Origin: Arctic95D-9 sp035967665
GTDB lineage: Bacteria > Verrucomicrobiota > Verrucomicrobiia > Verrucomicrobiales > DEV007
Length of the DNA stretch: 64,000 nt
Direction: 5' to 3'
Assembly (NCBI GenBank): GCA_035967665.1
Contig: JAYWLB010000107.1
Coordinates: 1-64,000, forward strand
Shown here: one piece after another, positions 1 through 8,864 of the stretch
How positions within the stretch are numbered: position 1 is the first letter of the stretch
How the letters are laid out: every line of letters starts with the position of its first letter
Translations under genes and position numbers: made by a program
Notes under the pieces: generated by a model
Told to the model about the DNA's origin: nothing
The model's database searches: none
What the model saw: the letters and a program-made list of their open reading frames with translations, nothing else

Positions 1-39
1 TTTCTTTTTCTTAATCCTAATCTTAATCCTCCCCGCAAA

Positions 40-72
40 GCCCGAAGCCCGAAGCCCGAAGCCCGAAGCCCG
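40..72. repeat. GCCCGAA heptamer tandem repeat
   Basis: Four perfect head-to-tail copies of GCCCGAA followed by a partial fifth lie just downstream of the stop codon of the EamA transporter gene. A looser GC-rich tail continues to about position 90. It is a simple-sequence tract in a non-coding region and no function is evident. Confidence 0.8.
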
Positions 73-95
73 CGCCCCCAAAGCCCACGCCCGCA

Positions 96-1001
96 CTAAG
101 CCCCCTTCGCGGAAACGCGCCAAACCGCGACGAGAATCAAAATCGCGCCGACCAGCTGCACGAGCGCGAAACGCTCGTCAAAGAGAAGCATCCCGCCCAC
201 CGTCGTCGCGACCGGCCAAAGCATCTGCATCGACGCTCCCGTGGAAACACTGAGGCATCGATAGCCCTCGTTCATCGCGAGCTGCCCGTATCCCGCCGCG
301 GTTCCCGCCAGCAAAACCAATCCCAGATGGACAGGATCCAATCCCACCACCTGCGGTCCCGCCACCACCAGGAGCGGCACAAAGATCCACACGCACTGTG
401 ACAGATAGATCGTCCCGATCGAATAGTCCGCGACAAGACGGCGCACCAGGATCACCGACCACGCCGCCATGATCGCCCCCAACAGCGCCACCATTTCGAC
501 GAAGCCGAAAGTCATCTTCCCTATCGAGCCATCCGGCCCTACCAAAAGCACAATCCCGACAAACGAAAGCGCGAGCCAGAGAAATCGTTTCGCGGTGAGC
601 TTTTCACCCAGCGCCAGCACCGCAATGACAGACGCAAAGATCACGTAGGTATTGCAGATGATCGTCGCCGGTCCCGCTCCCATTTTCGGAACTGTCCAGT
701 AGTAGGCAGCCGTTCCGAGAAGGCCGGTCATTCCCCGGAGCACGAGGAGACGGTTCGTGAAGACCGGCTTCACCTGTGTGGGACGCCGCCCACGGAAAAA
801 GACGAGGACAATCACGATCCCGACCGCGGCCCGGAAAAGGAGCGGAACCTCCGGCGCAATGCCTCCGACCTCGCCGCTGAGATAGCGGAGCAACAAGGTA
901 TTCACCGTGAAACACGTCACCGACAGCAGCATCACAATAATGCCGCGACGCGATGAAGCCTCGGGTATTGCGGGAAGAAAAGTGTCGTTTGTTTTTTTCA
1001 T
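96..1001 (-). CDS. EamA/DMT-superfamily transporter
   Basis: A 301-residue integral membrane protein of the drug/metabolite transporter type (EamA). It shows about ten hydrophobic segments arranged as two halves of five, the usual length and duplicated topology of the family. The N-terminal half carries an early Thr/Asn-rich helix and a PxxxFRA stretch after the first loop; the C-terminal half ends in a short basic tail. Members export or import small metabolites across the inner membrane; the substrate cannot be told from sequence. The gene stands alone, on the same strand as the sulfatase gene upstream but separated by about 250 bp, so co-transcription is not obvious. Confidence 0.88.
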   Translation of the reverse strand: MKKTNDTFLPAIPEASSRRGIIVMLLSVTCFTVNTLLLRYLSGEVGGIAPEVPLLFRAAVGIVIVLVFFRGRRPTQVKPVFTNRLLVLRGMTGLLGTAAYYWTVPKMGAGPATIICNTYVIFASVIAVLALGEKLTAKRFLWLALSFVGIVLLVGPDGSIGKMTFGFVEMVALLGAIMAAWSVILVRRLVADYSIGTIYLSQCVWIFVPLLVVAGPQVVGLDPVHLGLVLLAGTAAGYGQLAMNEGYRCLSVSTGASMQMLWPVATTVGGMLLFDERFALVQLVGAILILVAVWRVSAKGA

Positions 1002-1247
1002 GAGAGATCAATCCCGGAGAGGTCGATCAATCAAAAACGCGCAGAAAAAAACAGGGATCAAAAGCGAGAACTAAACAACCAAACCTCAACCGGAGACTAG
1101 CGAATACAAATCCACCAGGCCGCGCCGGCGATCTTGCCGACGAAGTGAATTCGTTTCAGGTTGAGAGTGAGGTTCATATGATCCGTTGGATTACAGATAC
1201 AGGAAAGAGGGAAATGCGCAACTTCGAGTTCACCAGGAACCGGAAAC

Positions 1248-2666
1248 CTAATAATCCCCGCCGTTCAGGCTGTTCAACACCGACGCCATCCACGCATCCA
1301 GCTTCGTCTTCATCGATGCAACCCGATCACGATTCGCCTTCAGAACATCCGCTTCCTCATACGGATCTTCGCTCAAATCATACAGCTCATGCTTTACCTT
1401 GCCGGTCTTCTTATTCGCGATCCGGTGCAGTTTCCAATCCCCCTCAACCCATGCGGCATGACCTGAAACACTCTCGACTGTCTCCGGTGGATCCGGCAGT
1501 TTCTGCGCCTCAACCACAGCCGCCTCCGGTGGCAGATCCTCCCCCTTCGCCTGGGCAGCCTTCAGCTCCAGCATCCACTCCTCACTCGGGGTTCCGATTC
1601 CCTTTTTAGCTGAATGCCAGAACCCCATCGCCTGCGAACGATCCGATTTTTTCCCGGCAATCAAGGGCATCAAACTCTCCCCGTCGAGCGGAGGACCCTT
1701 CGGAAGATCCAGACCGGCCGCCTCAAGCACCGTCGGGAAAATATCAAACGTGTTGCCGCGCCCCGTCACGACGCGATGATCGGGAAAGCGCCCTTTCCAC
1801 TCGATGATCGACGGCACTAACAAACCGCCATCATAAACATCCCCTTTCTTTCCGCGAAACGGACCCGCGCTGCCGATCCCCTTCAACGCCCCGTTGTCGC
1901 TGCAATACCAGAGCAGGGTGTTGTCGCGAATCCCGAGTACATCGAGCTGCTCACGCAACTTCCCGTAGGCGCGATCCATTCCCGTAATCTCCCCGAGGAA
2001 CTGCTTCTTCTTTTCATCTTCATTCGCATAGAGCGCCCCGTCCTCATCCGCCGCAATGTGAGGATGATGCGGAGACCCGAACCAGATCACCGCGAAGATC
2101 GGCTTCTCCTCTTTCAGACATTCGCCCATCCACTCCAGCGCCGAGTCCACCGCGATAAAAGAACTCTCTTTTCCCTCAAAGGTGACCGCCTTTCCCTCGT
2201 CCGAGAGCGTCGCCCCGTTGTCGTAAAAATTCGGAGCACTGACCCAGCGGTCGAAGCCGTGGAGGCCCGGCTTGGAGCGGCTTTCATTGCGCACCGAACC
2301 GAGATGCCATTTCCCGAAGTGCCCCGTCGCATAGCCCGCTTCCTTCATCACTTCGGGCAAAGTCACCTCCTGCTCACGAATCGGATACCCCCACTGATAG
2401 ACCCCGAGCCGGTTCGGATTGCGCCCTGTCAAAACACTCGCGCGCGTCGGGGAGCACACCGGAGCGGCCGCGTAGAAACGATCAAAACGAATTCCGTTCG
2501 CGGCCGCCTCATCAAAGTTCGGCGTCTTCACCGTGGGATGCCCGTTGTAGGCCATGTCCCCCCAGCCCTGATCATCCGCCATCACGAGAACCACATGAGG
2601 CCGCTCCCCCGCCGAAGCGACAAAGCAGGAAAACAAGACCAGGAGCGTGAGAAAAAAGCGATTCAT
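1248..2666 (-). CDS. Secreted formylglycine-dependent sulfatase
   Basis: A 472-residue type I sulfatase. A hydrophobic signal peptide (residues 1 to about 20, ending V-A-S-A-G) points to export. The metal-binding D-D-Q lies at 31-33 in the N-terminal strand V-V-L-V-M-A-D-D-Q. The formylglycine signature C-S-P-T-R sits at 71-75, with the downstream A-S-V-L-T-G-R completing the consensus; Cys71 should be oxidised by a formylglycine-generating enzyme. A later S-D-N-G motif matches the second metal-site region. Such enzymes desulfate polysaccharides and are amplified in Planctomycetota and Verrucomicrobiota. The natural substrate is unknown, and no glycosidase or carrier gene is adjacent. The start is set by the signal peptide. 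Confidence 0.93.
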   Translation of the reverse strand: MNRFFLTLLVLFSCFVASAGERPHVVLVMADDQGWGDMAYNGHPTVKTPNFDEAAANGIRFDRFYAAAPVCSPTRASVLTGRNPNRLGVYQWGYPIREQEVTLPEVMKEAGYATGHFGKWHLGSVRNESRSKPGLHGFDRWVSAPNFYDNGATLSDEGKAVTFEGKESSFIAVDSALEWMGECLKEEKPIFAVIWFGSPHHPHIAADEDGALYANEDEKKKQFLGEITGMDRAYGKLREQLDVLGIRDNTLLWYCSDNGALKGIGSAGPFRGKKGDVYDGGLLVPSIIEWKGRFPDHRVVTGRGNTFDIFPTVLEAAGLDLPKGPPLDGESLMPLIAGKKSDRSQAMGFWHSAKKGIGTPSEEWMLELKAAQAKGEDLPPEAAVVEAQKLPDPPETVESVSGHAAWVEGDWKLHRIANKKTGKVKHELYDLSEDPYEEADVLKANRDRVASMKTKLDAWMASVLNSLNGGDY

Positions 2667-2765
2667 GAGGAAAACTTCTCAAATCGCGACGCCCCCGGCA
2701 ACCCCGCGTAGTGGCGGATTAACGCGCCGGAAGAGGAAGCGGAAACACCCTCCCGACGCAAAGCA

Positions 2766-4229
2766 TCAGCCGCCCTTTCCCCTCCAGCTTCCCCGCGAAC
2801 TTCCGGAACTCCACGATCCCTGACCGGAAATCCCGCCCTGTTTCCCTTTCGTAATGGTCCCCTGCCAGCTGCCTTTACCCGCCTTGCCGCCCCCTGAACT
2901 GACATTGAGCTGTCCGGAGGAGGAAACCCGGCCCGAGAGACTCCCACTATCATCACCCGAATAGGACCCCGAAATTTTCCCATCGGAATCGATCCGAAGT
3001 CGAAACGACCCGCCGACACTGATCGTGCTGTATTTCCCTGACCACGATCCCGTGAGAGTTCCCGAGGGAATGCCGGTGGGCCGGGGAGTCACCCCGCCTC
3101 TGATTTCCCTGATCCTTGTAAAGTCTTCGAGCGCTTTTTTGAACTCGGGGGAATTGGGACCGTGGACGAGCTGATTGGCAAAAAGACGACCCATCAATTT
3201 GAGATCGTTCGTATTATCCGGATCGAAGAAGGGATCTTCCGCCGCCTTGCGCCGAACCAGTTCGAGGAATTTCATCGGAACGCCGGAGTTTTCAGCGGTC
3301 CAGTCGCTCCGTCCCTCGCCCCGCGCAGTCGACTCAAGAATTTCGAGAATTTCCTCGGCCTGCTTTTGCGCCTCCTCAGCAGTGACCTTATCCTCAGCAG
3401 CCTGAACCTCTTTTTTGGCACGCGCTTCGAACCCGGCGAGGAGACGTCTTTTAAACTCCTCTTCATCGACCCTCGTCAAATGCTCCCGAAGTGCCGGGTT
3501 CACATCAACACGCCCGAGGTCGGCATTTTTAGATGCCTTCTCAGCAATGATCTTATCCCGTATCGCAAAATGACTCCCCGCCAGATCCATCTGCATGGGA
3601 TCGAAATTGCCCTTCTTGTATTGTTGGTAGAAGTCCTCAATCTGAGAGTCGACAAAGGCGTCTTTCGCAAACTTCATGACCCCGTATGCATTTCGATAGA
3701 ACCCGACCACACCAGCACCACCGGCCGCCTGAATCACGAGATCACCTGCATATTCCATCAGCGGTTGAGGGTCCCCACCGGCAAGCGAACCGAGATGACT
3801 GCTTACATCTTTCACCGTCCCCGCATTCCCCAGCAATGCCTCCATTTGCCTCCGCGTCTCCGGCCCTGTCTTCAACATCGTAGTCAACTTCTTCCCGAGA
3901 TCGACAGCCAGTTCCTCCGACGCTCCCTGAACCTTTTTCGGATCGCCGCTCGCCAAATCTGATGCGAGGCTGTTCAGTCGCGAGGCATTCATCCCCAGCT
4001 CTCCCAGTTGGCGGAACGCCTCACGATCGCTCTTATTCTTCAGCTTGGGGTACATCTTCTTATAAATCTCAAGAATCGCCTTCTTGCTGGATTCCTGAAC
4101 GAGCTCATTCTTTTTCTTCTCAGCGTATTCCAGAGAGGTCTTTTTGATCTTATCAGCCCAGTCATCCGCAGATGAGCAAAGTGGCAGGACAGCGAAAAGC
4201 ACGGCAAATGTGAGGGGTAATCTTTTCAT
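2766..4229 (-). CDS. Secreted helical protein with Gly/Ser-rich beta C-terminus, unknown function
   Basis: Not recognised. The start is placed at 4229 because M-K-R-L-P-L-T-F-A-V-L-F begins a clear signal peptide cleaved after S-S-A; the open frame extends upstream but that part is not signal-like and overlaps the preceding gene. The 487-residue product has a long charged, helical middle (about 25-370) with Lys/Glu-rich possible coiled coil, then about 95 residues of Gly/Ser-rich sequence made of short alternating strands (G-S-W-S-G-K-Y, G-S-Y-S-G-D, G-S-W-Q-G) resembling a small beta-barrel or sandwich built from repeats. It follows the next upstream secreted protein gene by 23 bp, so the two probably form an operon. 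Confidence 0.75.
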   Translation of the reverse strand: MKRLPLTFAVLFAVLPLCSSADDWADKIKKTSLEYAEKKKNELVQESSKKAILEIYKKMYPKLKNKSDREAFRQLGELGMNASRLNSLASDLASGDPKKVQGASEELAVDLGKKLTTMLKTGPETRRQMEALLGNAGTVKDVSSHLGSLAGGDPQPLMEYAGDLVIQAAGGAGVVGFYRNAYGVMKFAKDAFVDSQIEDFYQQYKKGNFDPMQMDLAGSHFAIRDKIIAEKASKNADLGRVDVNPALREHLTRVDEEEFKRRLLAGFEARAKKEVQAAEDKVTAEEAQKQAEEILEILESTARGEGRSDWTAENSGVPMKFLELVRRKAAEDPFFDPDNTNDLKLMGRLFANQLVHGPNSPEFKKALEDFTRIREIRGGVTPRPTGIPSGTLTGSWSGKYSTISVGGSFRLRIDSDGKISGSYSGDDSGSLSGRVSSSGQLNVSSGGGKAGKGSWQGTITKGKQGGISGQGSWSSGSSRGSWRGKGG

Positions 4230-4252
4230 GATACGGTTTTCGGAGAGGAATT

Positions 4253-5887
4253 TTACTGAGCAAAAAAAGCATCCATATCCACATCGGAAAACGGGTTGTA
4301 GGGCGCGCCGCTTTCCCCACCCCCGGCCGGTGCAGAGCCTGACGAATGCACCATGGGCGGCTCCCCCTCTTCTGAAGCCAACTTGCAATAATAGGTCAGA
4401 GCCCGCCCCTGAATCTCCGAAGTCACCCAATCAACGGCGCCTTCCGGAGAGTAAGCCTCGAGAAGCAAATTCTCGTCGGCCTCTTCGCTGCGGAGGATCA
4501 TTACCGTGAGTTTGTAGGTTTTATCCGGATTGACGCGGTACCCCGGTTGAGAGAAGGGAATCCCGGAAACGTTCAAGGTCTCTCCGAGAGCGATCGTGGT
4601 ATTAAGCACGGCAACCGATTCCTCCTCCACATACTGCGGTCCGTATTGATCGACAATGAGACTGGCCCGCAGCTTCCCCCCACTCGCCTGAATCGCATTG
4701 AAGGCCCTGTCGCTGTATTCAATCAAAATGGAACAAGCCAGGGGAAAACCACTCAGCTTATCCGCTCCTGATGTCTCGGGAGCAGGCGTCGCATCATTGG
4801 CCATCGTGATCTGAGGCGGATTCGCACTCAGGGGATGAACCCACTCCGCCACCGTAGCGCCTTCCGGCGTAAATCGCAGCAAAGCCGCACCACCTTTCCA
4901 CTCCCCGTCTTCCGTGTAACGCGTCACTCTCGCCTGCACGAGTCCCTCCGGAGTCACTCCGCCAAATTGCGAAACCCATGTCCCCAGAGAAAGATCTTCC
5001 TCCCTCCAGATAAAGGTATCGGAATCCGGCTCAACCGGCACCAGCCCGGCAGAGGAAAGCGGACGGAAAGAACCATCTTTCCATCGAAGTCGCCGAAAGA
5101 AGGTAACCGAAACATCGCTCTGTGGCTCGGGGGCGAGGAGCTCCCCTCTGCCATCACCATCCACATCAAAAAGAAGCTGAGGAACCGAGGATCCAATATG
5201 AGAATCAAAGAAAATGTAGGCATTCTCCATGCTCCGCTCCTGGGGTCCCGTCCAGAGAACCGCGCCGGCTTCGTCAATCACCTCAAGGTAGAAGAACTTA
5301 TCCGACCCGAAAAAATCCAGCGGCTTCCAGAGGACGCGCTCCGGCTTTCCATCGCCATCGAGATCCCCCGCCAGCTCGCGTTCCTTTGTCGACGACGGGA
5401 CGGCACCTGCGTCTTTCCCCGGTCCGGCCATTTCCTTAGCTGCATTTGTTGCACCGGCTACTTGCGGCATCGCAGCCCTGCGGGATCGCAGAAAAGCAGA
5501 CAACGACTCCCACTCTCCCGAAACGGGATCCATCCATTCCACCATCTCGCGATTTTCAGAAACGCGGAAGAAACCCACGGTGGGAGAAACCGACTCATCA
5601 GCCCCGGATTCAGCGGAATGAACCTCCCGGATCTGCACCGATTCCCAACCCGGCTCATCCTCCCCTCCGGAAGAAATTGAGAGACTCACACCGACCGGGA
5701 ACGAAGCCTCCAGATTGGCAAACCAGTTCTGTCTTTCCACCCAGTCAGCCACCGCAAACTCCTCCGCCTGCAGGTTCGCAAACAGAAAAAGAACCATCGC
5801 GAGGCACCCGGCCGTGAGCATTGAACTGCGGGATTCCTTAAGTCCTGAAGACTCCTCAATTATTATTTTGTTAGTATCCATATTCAT
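4253..5887 (-). CDS. Membrane-anchored/secreted protein with calcium-binding FG-GAP-like loops
   Basis: Not assigned to a known function. The product has a charged N-terminus followed by one hydrophobic segment (C-L-A-M-V-L-F-L-F-A-N-L), a signal peptide or anchor. Two Asp-rich loops, D-L-D-G-D-G-K-P-E and D-V-D-G-D-G-R-G-E, match the calcium-binding loop of FG-GAP/VCBS repeats, which sit in beta-propeller-like extracellular proteins. The remaining sequence is beta-rich. The start is uncertain: the frame opens at 5926, but Met at 5887 or 5881 gives a more usual N-terminus; no strong ribosome-binding site decides. It is 23 bp upstream of the helical secreted protein gene on the same strand, suggesting joint expression. 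Confidence 0.7.
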   Translation of the reverse strand: MNMDTNKIIIEESSGLKESRSSMLTAGCLAMVLFLFANLQAEEFAVADWVERQNWFANLEASFPVGVSLSISSGGEDEPGWESVQIREVHSAESGADESVSPTVGFFRVSENREMVEWMDPVSGEWESLSAFLRSRRAAMPQVAGATNAAKEMAGPGKDAGAVPSSTKERELAGDLDGDGKPERVLWKPLDFFGSDKFFYLEVIDEAGAVLWTGPQERSMENAYIFFDSHIGSSVPQLLFDVDGDGRGELLAPEPQSDVSVTFFRRLRWKDGSFRPLSSAGLVPVEPDSDTFIWREEDLSLGTWVSQFGGVTPEGLVQARVTRYTEDGEWKGGAALLRFTPEGATVAEWVHPLSANPPQITMANDATPAPETSGADKLSGFPLACSILIEYSDRAFNAIQASGGKLRASLIVDQYGPQYVEEESVAVLNTTIALGETLNVSGIPFSQPGYRVNPDKTYKLTVMILRSEEADENLLLEAYSPEGAVDWVTSEIQGRALTYYCKLASEEGEPPMVHSSGSAPAGGGESGAPYNPFSDVDMDAFFAQ

Positions 5888-6365
5888 GTCATTTCTGCGT
5901 TGCTTCCACTGAACGGAAAAGGGCACAGGCCGACCGGGAGAGAGAGGTCGAACCCGGAAAATTCGGCTGGCTTTTGCATCTGCCCCTCAAAGAACTGAGA
6001 GAGGGACTGGCAGCCCGGAGGTTGTCGAGGAGTGGTGTTAAAAGTGCCTTCCTCATTTCACTTTAAAGATACAACATACCACCCCGAAAGTCGATGCGAT
6101 TCCGTCCCTCAAGCGGCCATTTCAGCCCCTGTCTTTCCCCCGCGAAAAGAGATCTGGAATAGAGAAGATTTCTCTCGGCAAATAGCAATCGACTCGCTAC
6201 ACTCCTGCCAGTTCTCTTCGGTGGCCGATCATGCCGGCGCCCAAAAAAGGTCACTCAGTCCGACCCGAAACGCAGTCTTTCGTTTTAATTTTCCGGTCCC
6301 CTTCCCGGTTGGCAGGGGGCTTTCATTCCCAAGTCCAGCCGCTACCTCAAACACTCCAAATTATC
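5888..6365. other. Intergenic region, no gene seen
   Basis: This stretch separates two divergently transcribed genes and should hold both promoters. Open frames crossing it have no family-like or signal-like sequence. I see no repeat, hairpin of note or RNA gene. Confidence 0.5.
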
Positions 6366-6500
6366 ATGGGCGACAAGTCACCAAAATCACAGCAGAAGGA
6401 CAAAAAACAGAAGCAGACGAAAACGAATGCCGCCAACAAAAAGAAGGCCCGCGAAATCGCGAACAAACAGGCCGGCCCCTCAGGAATGAAAGGCAAATAA
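6366..6500 (+). CDS. Small Lys-rich conserved protein (MGDKSPKS type), 44 aa
   Basis: A 44-residue highly basic protein that begins M-G-D-K-S-P-K-S and continues as Lys/Gln/Ala/Asn-rich sequence to a G-M-K-G-K end. From memory, very similar uncharacterised small proteins beginning M-G-D-K-S-P-K recur in many bacterial genomes, so the start is taken at this Met rather than at an upstream in-frame Met at 6231. The absence of hydrophobic residues suggests a disordered, possibly nucleic-acid- or ribosome-associated protein, but its function is not known. A stem-loop with a T-run follows 22 bp after the stop, supporting a monocistronic unit. Confidence 0.8.
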   Translation: MGDKSPKSQQKDKKQKQTKTNAANKKKAREIANKQAGPSGMKGK

Positions 6501-6522
6501 GCCTCACAATTTCGATACAAAG

Positions 6523-6554
6523 CGTCCTCTCGCTGAAAGGCGTGAGGACGTTTT
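6523..6554 (+). terminator. Rho-independent terminator of the 44-aa gene
   Basis: CGTCCTC at 6523-6529 pairs perfectly with GAGGACG at 6544-6550. A further CGC/GCG pair extends the stem inward past a T-T mismatch, leaving a six-base loop, and TTTT follows directly. It lies shortly after the stop of the Lys-rich small protein. Confidence 0.8.
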
Positions 6555-6683
6555 CGTTTCAGTCCCCGGCTTCAACCCCGCAAGTAGCCGTCCTTCCCGT
6601 GCACGCAGACCGATCACTCTGTGTCGCCCCGTGAGCCGGAGAGCAAAGTCGAAGCCTTCACCTGTAGCAAAGGCAGCGAAGCG

Positions 6684-7343
6684 CTACCTCGACAAATCTT
6701 CATAAGTCAGCTTGTTGTCATTCCCGATCGAAATCTTTCCGGCAGAACACAGTTGGTTGATCAGATCCTGTGCCTCCTGCTTCGTGAGATCCAATCCAAT
6801 ACTTGACCGGAAAAACTTCGCGAGTGTCTTCCTCTTCGCAGGGCGGTTGCGCGCACATTTGCGTAGACTTTTCACCGCGGCAGTCAGGTGATTGTCCGGA
6901 ACCTTTCGCTCCCCCTTGGCAGACTCACTGAACTCAATGGAGGAACCCCGCCCCCAATGACGAAACGCCTCAAAGCTGTCATGACGATGTATCCTAACCT
7001 TTTCTTCCCTAAGGTGCTTAACCAACGCATCATACCCCTTGTCTGCCGAAATGATGTGAAAGCAGCTTGATGGATGCGCCTCAACGGCGCGCCCCAAATA
7101 GTGAGCGAGGACAAAGTCGAGAGCATTTTTCCCAACCGTAGTGACATTGATAATTGTGGGCTCATTCTGATTGGTTTGAACCACCTTTTTGTGAACAGGC
7201 TTCAGCTCCGGTTGTTTGGCACCACAGAAAACGGTCAGCAAAATATTCCGCCGCCCAACGACATCAGGGCAAAGAGTGGGTTTATTCTCAAAATCCACAA
7301 AAACTCGATTCACACGAGTGAGAACAAAATGATGATCAGACAT
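6684..7343 (-). CDS. PIN-like (NYN-type) nuclease-domain protein
   Basis: A 219-residue protein whose N-terminal two-thirds looks like a PIN/NYN-fold ribonuclease domain. The first strand gives V-F-V-D-F-E-N (Asp17), a helix carries K-N-A-L-D-F (Asp76), and a later strand-turn gives I-I-S-A-D-K-G-Y-D-A-L (Asp101, Asp105), the usual spacing of metal-binding acids. The C-terminal 60 residues are basic and then read like a small winged-helix or helix-turn-helix unit. PIN-like enzymes act on RNA and are frequent in defence islands. It is the last gene of the minus-strand nuclease island, 97 bp downstream of the NERD gene. The fold call rests on motifs only. Confidence 0.65.
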   Translation of the reverse strand: MSDHHFVLTRVNRVFVDFENKPTLCPDVVGRRNILLTVFCGAKQPELKPVHKKVVQTNQNEPTIINVTTVGKNALDFVLAHYLGRAVEAHPSSCFHIISADKGYDALVKHLREEKVRIHRHDSFEAFRHWGRGSSIEFSESAKGERKVPDNHLTAAVKSLRKCARNRPAKRKTLAKFFRSSIGLDLTKQEAQDLINQLCSAGKISIGNDNKLTYEDLSR

Positions 7344-7440
7344 AGGTAAATATGGCAGTGACCGTATATAGGTTCGTTCCCGTCTCGATTTGGAATACCC
7401 GGGGCCCCGGCCCTGTTCTTCTCCCGCTTCCCACCGATCC

Positions 7441-8415
7441 CTATCTTTCGATACCCGATGCCACGCTACCCAACAGAGCGGAACCTTCCGCAGCAGCGGC
7501 TTCCGGTGATCGAAGAGCGGGTTGATAGTGATGATCGGTTTGAATGATCTGAGACGTCCCCTCTTCCATCGCCACCCGGGACCTGCGGTCCAGATTTGAT
7601 TTGAGAATTTTAAAGGTAGGTGGGTAAATCATCTCACCCCGTAAAGGCAGCAGTTGGCCCAGCTTGTCGTGACCGACAACATAGACATCACCATTCGCGG
7701 TGCGCTCGATCTTCCACCCCGGGTAGACAAGAACCGGGAATACCGGAACCGACATTCCCCCGGTCCAGGTGTGAATTTCACCTAACAAAGACGTGACATT
7801 CGATTTGACCTGCTGAAGAGCCTGAGTCTCATACTGTCCGTTCGGATACGTAATTTGCCTCCCGTCGTAGACGAGCTTGTCGGGGAATTCACGACCGACA
7901 CGCCTCTTTCTTCTCGCCTTGGTTTCTATGACGAGAATCCCCCGAACCGTGAGAAGAACATGGTCGACGTTCCAGGTGCGCCCGTCTTTCACGAAAACAA
8001 GATCGTGATAAGCGCGGACGTCATTAGTTTGCAGAGCATCCAGCTCCGCACCCGTAATCTGCTCCCCGATGAGACCAAGTTTATTATCCTGATAGGGCGC
8101 CCAGGCTTTGAGAAGACGGCGTGTGAAATAAGCGCACGGAATAAAGCCGGCAATGATCCCCACGGGCAACGCGGAGCCCATACTATAAGCAATTCCCGGG
8201 AACATCGCCGTGAAGACGAATCCCAAAATAGAGAGGGAGAGCTCTTCCGACTTTTCGTCCACCTTTTCCTGCAGGCTGTATCCAGCAGGACGACGGAAGT
8301 CCTTAAAAGGCCGCGCCAGGTGAGCCCGCTTCGCAAGAGCACGTCGGTGAAGGCAATAAAGAACCAGCAGCGGAACCCCCGGAAAGAGAAGATAAATCCA
8401 AATACGTTCGATCAT
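7441..8415 (-). CDS. NERD-domain (nuclease-related) membrane protein
   Basis: The 324-residue product starts with a transmembrane segment (I-W-I-Y-L-L-F-P-G-V-P-L-L-V-L-Y), has a second hydrophobic hairpin at about 60-100, then a NERD domain at about 115-235. That domain contains N-V-D-H-V-L-L (Asp151) and L-V-I-E-T-K (Glu164, Lys166), giving the D...ExK arrangement of PD-(D/E)XK nucleases. The start at 8415 is preferred because the hydrophobic helix follows at once; the frame also allows a start nine codons upstream. NERD proteins are often found near restriction and phage-defence genes. It sits downstream of a repeat-rich gap and upstream of the PIN-like gene. Confidence 0.78.
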   Translation of the reverse strand: MIERIWIYLLFPGVPLLVLYCLHRRALAKRAHLARPFKDFRRPAGYSLQEKVDEKSEELSLSILGFVFTAMFPGIAYSMGSALPVGIIAGFIPCAYFTRRLLKAWAPYQDNKLGLIGEQITGAELDALQTNDVRAYHDLVFVKDGRTWNVDHVLLTVRGILVIETKARRKRRVGREFPDKLVYDGRQITYPNGQYETQALQQVKSNVTSLLGEIHTWTGGMSVPVFPVLVYPGWKIERTANGDVYVVGHDKLGQLLPLRGEMIYPPTFKILKSNLDRRSRVAMEEGTSQIIQTDHHYQPALRSPEAAAAEGSALLGSVASGIER

Positions 8416-8574
8416 GACGATTGGCTGAAAACCTAATCGCAAAACTGGTTCGAATCTATAATTATTATGGAAATTATAAAAATACAGCTAACCCTTACTA
8501 TATCCGGCGATTCCTGAATTCCGATACCCGGGGCCTGTCCCTCGGTGATTCGGTCACAACGGCACTCGACTAAA

Positions 8575-8640
8575 GCAGAGCCCACCAGCCGGAGCCTCTG
8601 CTCTGATAGGCAGAGAACACAGGTTGAAAACCTGTGCTAC
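8575..8640 (+). repeat. 66-bp dispersed repeat, copy 1
   Basis: The block starts GCAGAGCC and ends in the palindrome CACAGGTTGAAAACCTGTG followed by CTAC. It aligns without gaps to 25085-25150, with only a handful of substitutions. Confidence 0.85.
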
Positions 8641-8703
8641 GGGCGGAGGGGGAGACGCCGCGCTCGAATCCCCTCTCCACGCGAAGCCACACGAAAAAGA
8701 AAG

Positions 8704-8727
8704 TAGCATGGGTTTTCAACCCGTGAC
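8704..8727 (+). repeat. Short REP-like palindrome (GTAGCA...CGTG)
   Basis: GTAGCATGGGTTTTCAACCCGTG can fold on itself through TGGGTT/AACCC. It follows the same plan as the palindromes at 25061, 33269 and 49594 but with a changed stem, as expected of REP-like elements kept by compensatory change. Confidence 0.7.
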
Positions 8728-8745
8728 CGAAGCCCATCCGACCAG

Positions 8746-8793
8746 AATTCCCGAGGCCTGTCCCTTGGTGAATTCTGTCCCTTGGTGAATTCG
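8746..8793. repeat. GAATTC palindrome with 17-bp tandem duplication
   Basis: GAATTCCCGAGG is nearly complementary to CCTTGGTGAATTC downstream, forming a hairpin. The 17-mer CTGTCCCTTGGTGAATT is then directly repeated (8759-8775 and 8776-8792). A diverged relative, CTGTCCCTCGGTGATTCG, lies near 8535. Confidence 0.75.
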
Positions 8794-8864
8794 CTCAGTA
8801 ATTCCCGGGAGCGTTGACGTCCCCGTTGGCATTCTTATGACTGCATAAGGTAACGGCAAATTCC

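Larger units (their letters stand above)
8443..8864. other. Repeat-rich gap between HEPN-like and NERD genes
   Basis: No gene is visible. The gap holds an AT-rich stretch upstream of the NERD gene (probable promoter), a 66-bp dispersed repeat, a single palindromic copy of the same family, and a palindrome with a 17-bp tandem duplication. The phrase ATACCCGGGGCC near 8522 is echoed at about 7397, on the other side of the NERD gene. Confidence 0.7.

Noticed and set aside
1145..1609. 154-codon plus-strand open frame near the sulfatase end
   Set aside because: It overlaps the sulfatase antisense and reads as Pro/Ser/His-rich shadow sequence.
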